Assembly (NCBI GenBank): GCA_015057755.1
Contig: SVDR01000011.1
Span: 1 to 43,403 of the forward strand
Reading direction: 5' to 3'
Source: Lachnoclostridium sp.
Lineage (GTDB): Bacteria; Bacillota_A; Clostridia; Lachnospirales; Lachnospiraceae
DNA length: 43,403 bases
Program-made: the position numbers and the translations under genes
Part shown: positions 26,057 through 33,232 of the stretch, piece by piece
Numbering within the stretch: the first letter of the stretch is position 1
How the letters are laid out: the number at the start of each line of letters is the position of its first letter
Notes under the pieces: model-generated
Told to the model about the DNA's origin: nothing
Databases searched by the model: none
Seen by the model: only the letters and a program-made list of their open reading frames with translations

Positions 26057-27361
26057 ATGGACTATATGCAGAAAATCCAGTATGCGGCCAACAGCTTTTA
26101 TAACCGTGGTCTGGAACTTGCGAGAGAGCGCGACCTTTCCGGCGCCGCAGAGTGCCTGAAGCGTGCGCTTCAATTTAATAAATACCATACAGATGCCAGA
26201 AATCTGCTGGGACTGATCTTCTATGAGATGGGCGAGACGTCAGATGCACTGGTCCAGTGGGTTATCAGCATCAATCTTCAGCCGGATGAGAATCGTGCAG
26301 ACCGTTATCTGGATAAGGTGCAGAGAAAACCGGGCCAGTTAGAGCACGCAAGCAACCTGATCCGAAAATACAATCAGGCGCTGATCCATGCCCAGAACGG
26401 CAGTGATGACCTGGCGGTATTACAGTTAAAGAGAATTGTCGAGGAGAAACCGAATTTTGTAAAAGCGCATTTACTTTTGGCGTTATTATACATCGGACAT
26501 GAAGACTATACAAAAGCCGGCAAATCCCTTTATAAGGTCCTTCAGATCGATAAAAACAACCGCAGGGCCGAGCGATATATGGAATACGTCAAATCCAAGA
26601 CCGGAAAAGCGGAGGTGGAAAAGCGTAAGCTGAAAAATGCATTCAATCACCGTGAGATGGAGGACAATGATGTCATTCTGCCTCCGACCTACAAGGAGAA
26701 TACCGGATGGCAGTCGATCATCAACATTGGCATCGGTCTGGCTCTGGGTGTGATCGTGGTATTGTTTATGATCTTGCCTGCCCGTGACCGTTCTCTGAAT
26801 TACCAGCACAATCAGGAAATGCGGATTTATGCGGATAAACTGAATCTTGCGAATCAGGAAGCGGATAAGCTCCGCAAACAGGCTGAGCAGATGGCAGAAG
26901 AAAAGGATAAGGCTGCGGCGGATCTGGAGAACCTGATCGGCGATTCGGACAGCACATTGGTGCAGTATCAGACTCTTGTGGAGATTTTGCAGGCATATCG
27001 CATGGAAGACTTTGAAACTGCAGTGAAGCTTTACATAGACCTGGATACAGAAAAGATCACCAATGAGAATATGTTAAATATTCTTTCGGAGATCGAGACG
27101 GATATGGCAGCCAATGCTCCGGCTGTGCTGGAAACGCTGGCGGCGCAGAGTACGGAATCCGGAGATGCGGATCAGGCACTTCGCTATTATGAAGAGTATA
27201 TGAAGTTTGATGACCGCAATCCGCAGATCATATTCAATATGGCAATGATTTACAAGAATAAGGGAGAGGAAGACACCTCAGACCAGTTATTTGGCCAGGT
27301 TATCATGAACTTTGAGGATGAGGAGCTGGCAGCGAAAGCAAAAGAAGAACGTGGATATTAG
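26057..27361 (+). CDS. Membrane-anchored TPR protein with repeats on both sides of the membrane
   Basis: The 434-residue protein has four parts. Residues about 12-180 are cytoplasmic TPR units (NRGLELARERDLSGAAECL; ARNLLGLIFYEMGETSDAL; AHLLLALLYIGHEDYTKAG). One hydrophobic helix spans about 216-238 (INIGIGLALGVIVVLFMIL). A coiled coil at about 245-295 is rich in Glu, Lys and Ala. A second helical-repeat region covers about 305-432, including a clear TPR (GDADQALRYYEEYMKFDDRNPQIIFNMA in two helices). No N-terminal signal peptide; N-in, C-out topology is implied. The initiation site AAAGGA is about 10 bp upstream, inside the preceding small gene. A strong terminator follows. Function is unknown; a scaffold for an envelope complex is an inference. 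Confidence 0.8.
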   Translation: MDYMQKIQYAANSFYNRGLELARERDLSGAAECLKRALQFNKYHTDARNLLGLIFYEMGETSDALVQWVISINLQPDENRADRYLDKVQRKPGQLEHASNLIRKYNQALIHAQNGSDDLAVLQLKRIVEEKPNFVKAHLLLALLYIGHEDYTKAGKSLYKVLQIDKNNRRAERYMEYVKSKTGKAEVEKRKLKNAFNHREMEDNDVILPPTYKENTGWQSIINIGIGLALGVIVVLFMILPARDRSLNYQHNQEMRIYADKLNLANQEADKLRKQAEQMAEEKDKAAADLENLIGDSDSTLVQYQTLVEILQAYRMEDFETAVKLYIDLDTEKITNENMLNILSEIETDMAANAPAVLETLAAQSTESGDADQALRYYEEYMKFDDRNPQIIFNMAMIYKNKGEEDTSDQLFGQVIMNFEDEELAAKAKEERGY

Positions 27362-27406
27362 AGAGACTTTACAGAAGAAGAGACTTTTCTGTGAAGTCTC
27401 TTTTTT
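27362..27406 (+). terminator. Terminator after the TPR membrane protein gene
   Basis: A long stem (27362-27369 with 27394-27401, a T-G pair, then 27371-27376 with 27387-27392) has a 10-nt loop and six T residues. It begins right after the stop codon and separates this unit from spoIIAA. Confidence 0.92.
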
Positions 27407-27436
27407 GTTTATAGAAATCAGTTAGGAGGAATCATT

Positions 27437-27775
27437 ATGGACCCATCTTTTATTTATGAAGCGAAAGGACAGATTTTGATCATACATATGCCGGCGGAAC
27501 TGGATCATCATAACTGCCGCAATCTGCGATACGAGACAGACCTTTTACTGGCGGAAAACTATATTTCGAAGCTGATCTTTGATTTCAGCCGTACCACATT
27601 TATGGACAGCTCCGGAATCGGAATTCTGTTAAACCGGTATAAACAGATCAAGGCAAGCGGCGGTGTTGTTTCTTTTTATGGTGCCTCTCCGCAGATACAG
27701 CGTATCTTGAAGCTCGGCGGAATGCTGACCCTGATGTCGCAGTTTGAGTCAAAAGAAGAAGCCATTTACAGGTAA
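27437..27775 (+). CDS. spoIIAA: Anti-sigma factor antagonist SpoIIAA
   Basis: The 112-residue STAS-domain protein has AELDHHNCRNLR (20-31) and FMDSSGIGILLNRYKQI (55-71). The DSSG motif (57-60) contains the serine phosphorylated by SpoIIAB. In the forespore, SpoIIE dephosphorylates it and it then displaces sigma-F from SpoIIAB. AGGAGG lies 8 bp upstream of the ATG. It is the first gene of the spoIIA operon. A sigma-H promoter would be expected, but I could not find a convincing one in the short gap after the preceding terminator. Confidence 0.96.
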   Translation: MDPSFIYEAKGQILIIHMPAELDHHNCRNLRYETDLLLAENYISKLIFDFSRTTFMDSSGIGILLNRYKQIKASGGVVSFYGASPQIQRILKLGGMLTLMSQFESKEEAIYR

Positions 27776-27788
27776 AGGAGGAGAAAAT

Positions 27789-28211
27789 ATGCAATCCAGA
27801 GAAGTCATGAAGCTGACTTTTGACAGTCGTTCGGAAAATGAGGAATTTGCAAGAGTGGTTGTAGCCGTATTTGCAACACGTATGAATCCGACGCTGGAAG
27901 AAATTGACGATATTAAGACTGCAGTCTCGGAGGCGGTGACAAATGCAGTGATCCACGGATATCAGAATGGAGAAGGCACCATTTGCATTGAGGCAGCGGC
28001 AGAAGAAAATGTGCTGTCTGTGACGGTAAGTGATGACGGAGTCGGAATTACAAACATTGAAAAAGCGATGGAGCCAATGTTCAGCACCCTTCCGGAGGAA
28101 CGGTCCGGAATGGGCTTTTCCTTTATGGAAGCTTTTATGGACCGGGTAGAGGTGATTTCATCTCCGGGAGGCGGAACTACTGTAACAATGAGAAAGAAAA
28201 TCGGCAGGTGA
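27789..28211 (+). CDS. spoIIAB: Anti-sigma-F factor / serine kinase SpoIIAB
   Basis: The 140-residue GHKL-family kinase starts at 27789 (MQSREVMKLTFDSRS), with AAAGGAGG just upstream. The N box EAVTNAVIHGY, the G1 box DDGVGI and the G2 box SGMGFSFM are all present and give an ATP site. It holds sigma-F inactive and phosphorylates SpoIIAA. It lies 13 bp after spoIIAA, and sigF begins 5 bp after its stop codon. Confidence 0.96.
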   Translation: MQSREVMKLTFDSRSENEEFARVVVAVFATRMNPTLEEIDDIKTAVSEAVTNAVIHGYQNGEGTICIEAAAEENVLSVTVSDDGVGITNIEKAMEPMFSTLPEERSGMGFSFMEAFMDRVEVISSPGGGTTVTMRKKIGR

Positions 28212-28216
28212 CACAT

Positions 28217-28936
28217 ATGATCGACACCATGGAGTACATCAAGCGTGCACACCTTGGGGATAAAGAGGCCAGAGATTTGCTGGTAACGGAAAATATGGGG
28301 CTGATCTGGAGCATTGTCCGGCGATTTGCAAACCGTGGGTATGAACTGGAAGATCTGTTTCAGATTGGAAGCATCGGGCTGATGAAGGCGATCGATAAAT
28401 TTGATCTGGATATGGATGTGAAGTTTTCCACATATGCCGTTCCCATGATCACAGGAGAGATCCGCCGCTTTTTGCGAGATGACGGAATGATCAAAGTCAG
28501 CCGTCCTCTTAAAGAACTGGCCATGAAAGCCGGAATGGCAAGAGAACGTCTGGAGTATTCGCTGGGACGTGAGCCAACCATAGAAGAAATTGCAAAAGAA
28601 GTGGGAGCGAGCCGTGAAGAAGTGGCAGCCTCCTTTGAAGCAGGGGCGGAAGTGGAATCCATTTACCGCCCGCTGAATTCCGAAGACGAGTCCGGAGGCT
28701 ATCTGCTCGATAAAATTTCTGGAAACAGTTCGGAAAATGAAGCGCTGCTGAACCGGATGGTTCTGATGGAGGTGTTAAAAGGGCTAAAGCCGCAGGAACA
28801 GCGGATTATTTTTGCAAGATATTTTGAGAACAAGACACAGACAGTAATCGCAGGAGATCTGGGAATTTCACAAGTACAGGTGTCGAGGTTAGAAAAACGG
28901 ATCTTAAAAGAACTTAGAGAAAAGCTGAATGCATAG
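28217..28936 (+). CDS. sigF: RNA polymerase sporulation sigma factor SigF
   Basis: The 239-residue sigma-70 family factor has region 2 (TENMGLIWSIVRRFANRGYELEDLFQIGSIGL), region 3 (LGREPTIEEIAKEVGASREEV) and region 4 with the helix-turn-helix QTVIAGDLGISQVQVSRLEKR. Its place after spoIIAA-spoIIAB and the RFANRGYELEDLFQIG segment identify it as sigma-F, the first forespore-specific factor. ATG 28217 is favoured (AGGTGA 6 bp upstream) over a GTG at 28208. The stop codon TAG overlaps the -35 element of the sigma-G-type promoter for the spoVA genes. Confidence 0.96.
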   Translation: MIDTMEYIKRAHLGDKEARDLLVTENMGLIWSIVRRFANRGYELEDLFQIGSIGLMKAIDKFDLDMDVKFSTYAVPMITGEIRRFLRDDGMIKVSRPLKELAMKAGMARERLEYSLGREPTIEEIAKEVGASREEVAASFEAGAEVESIYRPLNSEDESGGYLLDKISGNSSENEALLNRMVLMEVLKGLKPQEQRIIFARYFENKTQTVIAGDLGISQVQVSRLEKRILKELREKLNA

Positions 28937-28960
28937 AACGGGTTCTGATTGTGCATATTA
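28931..28960 (+). promoter_or_regulatory. sigma-G (forespore) promoter of the spoVA operon
   Basis: GCATA (28931-28935) and CATATTA (28954-28960) are separated by exactly 18 bp. This fits the sigma-G consensus GHATR-N18-CATWHTA at all positions. The -35 lies across the last codon and stop codon of sigF. In Bacillus subtilis the spoVA operon follows spoIIA and is sigma-G dependent, which agrees. Confidence 0.8.
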
Positions 28961-29007
28961 GGATTGGTAACTAATACAGATGATCATGCAAGGCGGGGAA
29001 CGTGACC

Positions 29008-29169
29008 ATGAATTCCTTAAAAGACAGAATCCATTTTTTAACAGCGATCATTCTTTTGCTCCTGATCGGCTTCACGGTCTGGTATGTGTTATTTTATCTT
29101 CAGGGACCGGAAGTCAGCTCCGATGGAACACTGGTCTACCGTGAGATCGGAAAGCTGGTGGGGGCGTGA
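29008..29169 (+). CDS. 53-residue single-pass membrane protein at the head of the spoVA operon
   Basis: A short frame lies between the sigma-G-like promoter and spoVAA. ATG 29008 has a purine-rich GGCGGGGAA about 9 bp upstream. The product MNSLKDRIHFLTAIILLLLI has a hydrophobic helix from about 10 to 31 and then an extracytoplasmic-looking GPEVSSDGTLVYREIGKLVGA tail. Its stop codon overlaps the GTG start of spoVAA (GTGA, 29166-29169), which implies translational coupling. I know no named family. It is not part of the Bacillus spoVA operon as I recall it. Confidence 0.65.
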   Translation: MNSLKDRIHFLTAIILLLLIGFTVWYVLFYLQGPEVSSDGTLVYREIGKLVGA

Positions 29170-29804
29170 GCAGCGAGACAGTATATTTGAAGATTGCCCA
29201 GACGACTGAAGTTTACAAACCGGATGTCTATATCAAAGACATTGCAGAAGTTTACTGTCAGAATCGTTCTATAGAGGAGAAAATTAAAGCCATAAAAGTA
29301 ACGACATTTCAAAATGTGGAAAAGTGTAAAGCAGTCACTTACGTTGGAAGTATTCTGGATCTTGTAAATCAGGTGGAAGCAGCGGAGAAAAATGTACAGA
29401 TAAGCAGTATGGGACAGGCAGATTTTGTGATCCATTACAGACAGGATGCGGGCGGAATCCTTCCGCTGCAGTGGCTAAAAACAGCCGCTATCGCAGCAAT
29501 TTCTTTCTGCGGAGCTGCATTTGCGATCATGACATTTAACAATGATGCCAGTGTGACAGACGTTTTTGGAAACATTTACCGGCTTGTCATGGGTGTGGAA
29601 TCGGACGGAGTCACTGTTTTGGAGTTTTCATACTCGCTTGGTGTTTCATTGGGAATCCTGGTGTTTTTTAATCATTTTGCTTCCTGGAAGCTGACGGTGG
29701 ATCCGACACCGATCGAGGTGGAGATGCGCCTTTACGAAGAGAATGTGGGAAAGACCTTGATCCAGAATCACGGACGGAAGGAGCGCGGCATCGATGTTTC
29801 TTAA
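29166..29804 (+). CDS. spoVAA: Stage V sporulation protein AA
   Basis: The 212-residue protein starts at GTG 29166, coupled to the small gene before it (GTGA overlap). The N-terminal domain (1-95) is soluble, and two hydrophobic helices follow at about 102-122 and 158-178 (LEFSYSLGVSLGILVFFNHF). The C-terminal WKLTVDPTPIEVEMRLYEENVG is characteristic of SpoVAA. It belongs to the forespore inner-membrane SpoVA apparatus needed for dipicolinic acid uptake during spore formation and its release in germination. spoVAB overlaps its end by 11 bp. Confidence 0.9.
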   Translation: MSSETVYLKIAQTTEVYKPDVYIKDIAEVYCQNRSIEEKIKAIKVTTFQNVEKCKAVTYVGSILDLVNQVEAAEKNVQISSMGQADFVIHYRQDAGGILPLQWLKTAAIAAISFCGAAFAIMTFNNDASVTDVFGNIYRLVMGVESDGVTVLEFSYSLGVSLGILVFFNHFASWKLTVDPTPIEVEMRLYEENVGKTLIQNHGRKERGIDVS

Positions 29805-30222
29805 ACAGATGTTGTTGTTTGCGATCGGAATCAGTGCAGGCGGGATTGTCGCAGGAGGCGTTTACGCGTTTCTTGCGGTAATCGGAATCTTTCCGCGACT
29901 GATCGGAACAACAGGAACCAAGTCCCACATCATGCTCTGCGAAACGATGATGATCATTGGCGGCATTTATGGAAATCTGATGGATCTGTACCACATTCCG
30001 CGAATGTTTGGAGGTACAGCCATGCTTGTGATCTGGGGACTTTCCATTGGCATTTTTGTGGGCTGTCTGGTCATGTCTCTTGCGGAAACGCTAAAAGCAC
30101 TCCCCGTTTTAGGAAGACGTATTCATCTTGCCGTCGGGCTGCAATATGTGATCGCTGCGATCGCAGCAGGCAAGTTTCTGGGGGCAGTCATATACTTTGT
30201 CTACGGCTTTGGAGGTACTTAA
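29794..30222 (+). CDS. spoVAB: Stage V sporulation protein AB
   Basis: The 142-residue membrane protein has about four hydrophobic helices (5-30, 45-65, 70-90, 115-140). The segments GISAGGIVAGGVYAFLAVIGIFPRL and LGRRIHLAVGLQYVIAAIAAGKFLGA are typical of SpoVAB. It starts inside the end of spoVAA (11-bp overlap) and its stop overlaps the start of spoVAC (TAATG), so the block is tightly coupled. It acts with SpoVAA and SpoVAC in the forespore inner membrane. Confidence 0.9.
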   Translation: MFLKQMLLFAIGISAGGIVAGGVYAFLAVIGIFPRLIGTTGTKSHIMLCETMMIIGGIYGNLMDLYHIPRMFGGTAMLVIWGLSIGIFVGCLVMSLAETLKALPVLGRRIHLAVGLQYVIAAIAAGKFLGAVIYFVYGFGGT

Positions 30223-30674
30223 TGGAGATCAATAAAAAAGAATATGGAAACTACGTAAAAGAAGTGACTCCGGTATTCAGTGTCTGGAAAAATATGCTGT
30301 TTGCATTTCTTGTGGGAGGTGCCATTTGCACCGTCGGACAGGCATTGACGAATTTGTTTATGTCCATGGATATGGAGAAGGAAACAGCATCTTCCTGGAC
30401 AACCCTTTGTCTGATTGGGGGCAGTGTGCTTTTGACCGGATTGAATCTGTATCCCAAACTTGTAAAATTTGCAGGTGCCGGAGCGTTGGTTCCCATTACG
30501 GGATTTGCCAATTCCGTGGTGGCGCCTGCGATTGAATATAAAGCAGAAGGACAGGTCTTTGGCGTGGGCTGTAAGATTTTTACGATTGCAGGACCGGTAA
30601 TTTTGTTTGGGATTTTTACCAGCTGGGGGCTGGGAGTGATCTACTGGATTGGAAGTTCGATGGGAATGCTGTAA
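30222..30674 (+). CDS. spoVAC: Stage V sporulation protein AC
   Basis: The 150-residue membrane protein has four hydrophobic helices and the SpoVAC/SpoVAE family pattern. This includes FLVGGAICTVGQALTNLF and FAGAGALVPITGFANSVVAPAIEYKAEGQVFGVGCK. SpoVAC is considered a mechanosensitive channel for dipicolinic acid. GGAGGT lies 5 bp before ATG 30222, which overlaps the spoVAB stop codon. It is related to spoVAE at 31784 (both have the AGAGAxVPLLGF-type motif). Confidence 0.95.
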   Translation: MEINKKEYGNYVKEVTPVFSVWKNMLFAFLVGGAICTVGQALTNLFMSMDMEKETASSWTTLCLIGGSVLLTGLNLYPKLVKFAGAGALVPITGFANSVVAPAIEYKAEGQVFGVGCKIFTIAGPVILFGIFTSWGLGVIYWIGSSMGML

Positions 30675-30721
30675 ATAAGGATTAAAATTATCCGGACACA
30701 AGATATACGGAGGAATCTGAC

Positions 30722-31783
30722 ATGAACGAAAAACAACGTGGTAAAGCCAGCATATTATTTCAAAACCCGCCCCTGGTTCTTGCGGCTGCATCTGTGGTCG
30801 GAAAGAAAGAGGGAGAGGGACCGTTAGGACAGTACTTTGACCAGATCGAGGCTGACTCCATGCTTGGCAAAAAGAACTGGGAAGAGGCGGAGAGTGAACT
30901 GCAGACAAGGGCTGCGAGTTTAGTAATAGAAAAGAGCGGGCTGAAAAAAGAAGATATCCGTTACTATTTTGGCGGAGACTTGCTGGCTCAGCTGATCGCT
31001 ACCTCATTTGGTGTCATGAATCTGGAGTTCCCTATGTTTGGAATTTATGGAGCATGCTCTACCATGGGGGAAGCAATGGGACTTGGTTCCATGGTCGTAG
31101 AAGGCGGATTTGCAGAGCATGTGATTGTCACAGCTTCCAGCCATTTTGCGTCTGCGGAAAAACAGTTTCGGTTTCCGCTCGAATATGGAAATCAGAGACC
31201 ATATTCTGCCACATGGACAGTAACCGGCTGCGGTTCTGTGATCTTATCTGCCAATCACGGAAATAAGCGAATAAAAGGAAAGAAGCCGCTGGCAAAAGTT
31301 GCTGGAGTGACAACCGGTAAAATCGTAGACATGGCATTCAAGGATTCCATGAATATGGGAGCCGCCATGGCAATGGCAGCACTGGATACGATCCTCACAA
31401 ACTTCCGGGATCTGGGTGTGGATGAAACACACTATGACAAGATCATTACAGGAGATCTTGGTCAGATCGGAAGAAGGCTGCTTTTGGATTATCTGGTAAA
31501 AGCCGGACATGATATTGAAAGCCGTTATATGGACTGTGGAATCGAAATCTTTAAGGATGAAACTCAGGATACCCATGCAGGAGGCAGCGGATGCGGATGC
31601 TCAGCCTCTGTTCTGTGTGCTTTCATTTTGCCAAAGATTCGGGACGGTGTCTGGAAACGAGTCCTGTTTATTCCGACAGGAGCCCTGTTGTCAACGGTCA
31701 GCTTTAATGAAGGCCAGAGTGTTCCGGGCATTGCTCATGCAGTAATCTTGGAAAAGTGTGATTATGAGCAGGAGGAAAAATAG
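30722..31783 (+). CDS. spoVAD: Stage V sporulation protein AD
   Basis: The 353-residue protein has a thiolase-like fold related to beta-ketoacyl-ACP synthase III. The segment FGIYGACSTMGEAMGLGSMVVEGG holds the cysteine at the thiolase nucleophile position, and the C-terminal part has GGSGCGCSASVLCAFILPKI. SpoVAD binds dipicolinic acid on the cytoplasmic side of the SpoVA channel. AGGAGG is about 9 bp upstream of ATG, 47 bp after spoVAC. The stop codon is followed directly by the spoVAE start. Confidence 0.95.
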   Translation: MNEKQRGKASILFQNPPLVLAAASVVGKKEGEGPLGQYFDQIEADSMLGKKNWEEAESELQTRAASLVIEKSGLKKEDIRYYFGGDLLAQLIATSFGVMNLEFPMFGIYGACSTMGEAMGLGSMVVEGGFAEHVIVTASSHFASAEKQFRFPLEYGNQRPYSATWTVTGCGSVILSANHGNKRIKGKKPLAKVAGVTTGKIVDMAFKDSMNMGAAMAMAALDTILTNFRDLGVDETHYDKIITGDLGQIGRRLLLDYLVKAGHDIESRYMDCGIEIFKDETQDTHAGGSGCGCSASVLCAFILPKIRDGVWKRVLFIPTGALLSTVSFNEGQSVPGIAHAVILEKCDYEQEEK

Positions 31784-32140
31784 ATGGACTATGTAAAAGC
31801 GTTTCTGGTGGGCGGCGTGATCTGCGCGCTGGTGCAGATTTTGATGGATAAAACGAAATTAATGCCGGGACGGATCATGGTACTTTTGGTAGTTAGCGGA
31901 AGTATCCTTGGATTTCTCGGCTTATATCAGCCGTTTTCTGAATGGGCAGGTGCGGGAGCAACCGTTCCTCTTTTAGGATTTGGAAATCTTCTCTGGACAG
32001 GAATCCAGAAGGCGATCAGCGAAGATGGATTTTTGGGGATTTTTAAGGGCGGGTTTACAGCCAGTGCGGTCGGAATCTCCGGAGCACTGATTTTTGGCTA
32101 TCTCGGCTCATTAATTTTTAAACCAAAGATGAAGCATTAG
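31784..32140 (+). CDS. spoVAE: Stage V sporulation protein AE (SpoVAEB type)
   Basis: The 118-residue membrane protein has four hydrophobic segments and the motif WAGAGATVPLLGFGNLLWTGIQKAI, shared with SpoVAC. Its length fits SpoVAEb. The ATG directly follows the spoVAD stop codon and AGGAGG lies in the spoVAD end. It is the last gene of the block: no spoVAEA or spoVAF follows, and a new promoter begins 10 bp after the stop codon. Confidence 0.93.
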   Translation: MDYVKAFLVGGVICALVQILMDKTKLMPGRIMVLLVVSGSILGFLGLYQPFSEWAGAGATVPLLGFGNLLWTGIQKAISEDGFLGIFKGGFTASAVGISGALIFGYLGSLIFKPKMKH

Positions 32141-32150
32141 ACGACAAAGA

Positions 32151-32179
32151 TTGACAGCAATCCTCCGATATAGTAGAAT
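32151..32179 (+). promoter_or_regulatory. sigma-A promoter of the CNNM pair
   Basis: TTGACA (32151-32156, perfect) and TAGAAT (32174-32179) are 17 bp apart, 35 bp before the GTG start. Confidence 0.85.
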
Positions 32180-32214
32180 GGAGTAATAATATTTTATAAA
32201 GGAGTGATTGTTTC

Positions 32215-33216
32215 GTGGATATAGACAGTTGTCTATTATATCTGTTCTTTCTCTTTTGTTCAGCGTATTTCGCATGTTGTGAGACTGCATATACTGCAGT
32301 AAGCAGGGTGCGGCTGCGTACGATGGCCGACAAAGGCAACAAGCGTGCGAAAAAAGCCCTCTGGGTTTGTGACCGGTTCGATAAGACCCTGACGACGATC
32401 CTGATCGGCAACAATATTTTCCATGCAAGCTGTGCGTCCTTGTCCGCATTGCTGGTGATGCGCCAGTTCTCTGCAGAGTACGTTGTATATGGTACGATCA
32501 TTACGACCGTTATCGTTTACCTGTTTGCAGAGATGCTTCCAAAGAGCCTTGCCAAAGCAAGAAGTGAAGAGATTTCACTGATTTTTGCAGGAAGCATGCA
32601 GCTGATCGTGCGGCTGTGTACTCCGGTATCCTTCCTGTTTTCCGGTATTTCCAGTATTTTATCTCATACACTGGCAGCCGAAGACAGCGGTAAGGTAACT
32701 GAAGAAGACCTGCTGAACATTATTGAAACGATTGAAGATGAAGGCGTTTTAGAGCCGGAAAAACAGGCGCTTGTAAATTCAGCAATCGAGTTTGGTCAGA
32801 AGCTGGCGGAAGATATTATGGTACCGATCGAAGATGTCGTTTGTGTTTCCAGTTCCACCTCTCTTGACAAGCTGGCTGAGTTTATCCGTATGTCACCGTA
32901 TTCCCGTATCCCGGTATATGAGGGAAGGGAAGATAATATTGTAGGAATCCTTCCAACCAATGATTTTCTGAACCGTTACGTACAGAAACAGCCGATCATG
33001 CTGCGCAAGATGCTGTTAAAACCGTACGTGTTTGATAAGAAGATCGAGGTTTCCGAGCTGCTCCAGAGGATGAGATTAAACAAACTCCACATGGTTTTTA
33101 TCTGTGATGAAAACCGCAAAAAAGTGGGTGTGATCACCATGGAAGATATTCTGGAAGAGCTGGTTGGAGATATTCAGGACGAGAGCGATGCAGGCGAAGG
33201 CCTGCAGCTGATGTAG
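32215..33216 (+). CDS. CNNM (DUF21)/CBS-pair membrane protein, short form
   Basis: The 333-residue protein starts at GTG 32215 (AAGGAG 10 bp upstream). Residues 1-150 form the CNNM/DUF21 transmembrane domain with the family motifs CETAYTAVSRVRL, TTILIGNNIFHAS and FAEMLPKSLAK. Residues about 190-315 are a pair of CBS domains (MVPIEDVVCVS; GVITMEDILEELVGDIQDE). It lacks the C-terminal CorC/HlyC domain found in the next gene. CNNM/CorC proteins are implicated in Mg2+ export or divalent-ion homeostasis; the older label hemolysin is misleading. It may act as a heterodimer with its neighbour, which starts 16 bp later. Confidence 0.88.
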   Translation: MDIDSCLLYLFFLFCSAYFACCETAYTAVSRVRLRTMADKGNKRAKKALWVCDRFDKTLTTILIGNNIFHASCASLSALLVMRQFSAEYVVYGTIITTVIVYLFAEMLPKSLAKARSEEISLIFAGSMQLIVRLCTPVSFLFSGISSILSHTLAAEDSGKVTEEDLLNIIETIEDEGVLEPEKQALVNSAIEFGQKLAEDIMVPIEDVVCVSSSTSLDKLAEFIRMSPYSRIPVYEGREDNIVGILPTNDFLNRYVQKQPIMLRKMLLKPYVFDKKIEVSELLQRMRLNKLHMVFICDENRKKVGVITMEDILEELVGDIQDESDAGEGLQLM

Positions 33217-33232
33217 GAAGGAGGATACATAT

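Noticed and set aside
27362..27436. Search for a sigma-H promoter in front of spoIIAA
   Set aside because: The gap is filled by the preceding terminator and the ribosome site; no AGGA-type -35 with a GAAT-type -10 was found, so no promoter is claimed.
30219..30908. 229-codon minus-strand frame opposite spoVAC and spoVAD
   Set aside because: It crosses two well-supported sporulation genes and has no initiation signal.
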